A stretch of DNA of 33,028 bases from an uncultured Coxiella sp. (GTDB lineage: Bacteria; Pseudomonadota; Gammaproteobacteria; Comchoanobacterales; Comchoanobacteraceae): the NCBI GenBank assembly GCA_902538855.1, contig CACBGS010000011.1, forward strand, positions 1 through 33,028, in the 5' to 3' direction. This document shows, in pieces, positions 32,829-33,028 of this stretch (its first letter is position 1; every line of letters starts with the position of its first letter). The position numbers were made by a program, and so were the translations under genes. The notes under the pieces were generated by a model. The model saw only the letters and a program-made list of their open reading frames with translations. It searched no databases and was not told where the DNA came from.

Positions 32829-33028
32829 ATGAATAAAGAATTTTCACATTGCGTGCAAATGCCGGTGAATATTGCGCTAATTAAATATATTGGTAAGCAA
32901 GATTCCGATGATGGTTTGAATCAAGCTTTGCATCCTTGCTTATCTTGACTAGCTGTATTACGAATAGCCTCGATAGATTGTATAGCACAAGAACTAAGTG
33001 CTGCAAAACTAGATGCAGAACTTGCTAA
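32829..33028 (+). pseudogene. mvaD: mvaD-like (diphosphomevalonate decarboxylase) N-terminus interrupted by an in-frame TGA
   Basis: The start encodes 39 residues containing PVNIALIKYIGKQDSDDGLN followed by LHPCLS. This is the N-terminal signature of diphosphomevalonate decarboxylase (NIALIKYWGK, then a PxNxSLS element), the enzyme that makes isopentenyl diphosphate from mevalonate diphosphate in a GHMP-kinase fold. A TGA at 32946-32948 ends the frame. The same frame is then open to the window edge (containing QELSAAKLDAELA), while the +1 frame continues with LTSCITNSLDRL, which fits the family's SLS-x-T element but soon turns Cys/Arg-rich and stops at 33026-33028. So one or more frame or stop mutations, or a sequencing error, separate the two parts. 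TGA is a true stop in this genome: lptF ends with it. The gene continues beyond the window. Confidence 0.6.

Noticed and set aside
32946-32948. TGA read as tryptophan (recoded stop), which would make mvaD intact
   Set aside because: lptF ends at TGA, and tryptophan is encoded by TGG throughout the window, so standard code applies.
1-33028. tRNA, rRNA, CRISPR array, insertion sequence, transposase or attachment site
   Set aside because: None could be recognised by eye. The insertion in the trmD-rplS interval has no visible flanking repeats or transposase.

Overview
The window is low-GC DNA from a gammaproteobacterium, probably an intracellular or host-associated one near Legionellales/Coxiella. 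The evidence is the gene order (ffh next to a CorB-type gene, rpsP-rimM-trmD, and an mraZ-to-murG division and cell wall cluster), together with lptFG, a meso-diaminopimelate-type MurE, a pyrophosphate-type phosphofructokinase and the start of a mevalonate-pathway gene (mvaD, apparently broken). Large charged, leucine-rich-repeat-like and coiled-coil orphan proteins fit a host-associated life. The taxonomic guess is inference. No tRNA, rRNA, CRISPR array or insertion sequence was recognised.

Layout. 1-3255 (+): 3' part of a rubredoxin/ferredoxin reductase-like gene, then lptF-lptG (lipopolysaccharide export permeases). 3278-7482 (-): PPi-type pfk coupled by TAATG to a 989-aa fusion of transporter, acyltransferase and a degraded adenylation domain. 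7570-14944 (-): ffh, rpsP, rimM, trmD, an unrelated 1227-aa charged orphan, and rplS. Here the normally contiguous rpsP-rimM-trmD-rplS operon is split. rpsP and rplS each have a near-consensus promoter, and a terminator-like hairpin lies between rpsP and rimM. 15151-17641 (+): corB-like gene, a small secreted or membrane protein resembling Dot/Icm IcmD, and adk with a TTG start.

17642-28900 (+): an mraZ promoter overlapped by about 10-bp-spaced TGG/GTGG repeats (putative MraZ operator), then mraZ-rsmH-ftsL-ftsI-murE-murF-mraY-murD-ftsW-murG, tightly packed with several start/stop overlaps. The cluster stops at murG; murC, murB, ddl and ftsQAZ do not follow. 28901-32739 (+): three orphan genes, each with its own candidate promoter: a 346-aa protein with a hidden 29-residue leucine-rich periodicity, a 191-aa two-helix membrane protein, and a 596-aa membrane-anchored coiled-coil protein carrying a KVRF motif. 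The window ends in an mvaD-like start interrupted by an in-frame TGA.

The most interesting material is the 1227-aa insertion with its rewired ribosomal operon, and the post-murG island of effector-like orphans. All similarity statements come from reading motifs; no database search was run.
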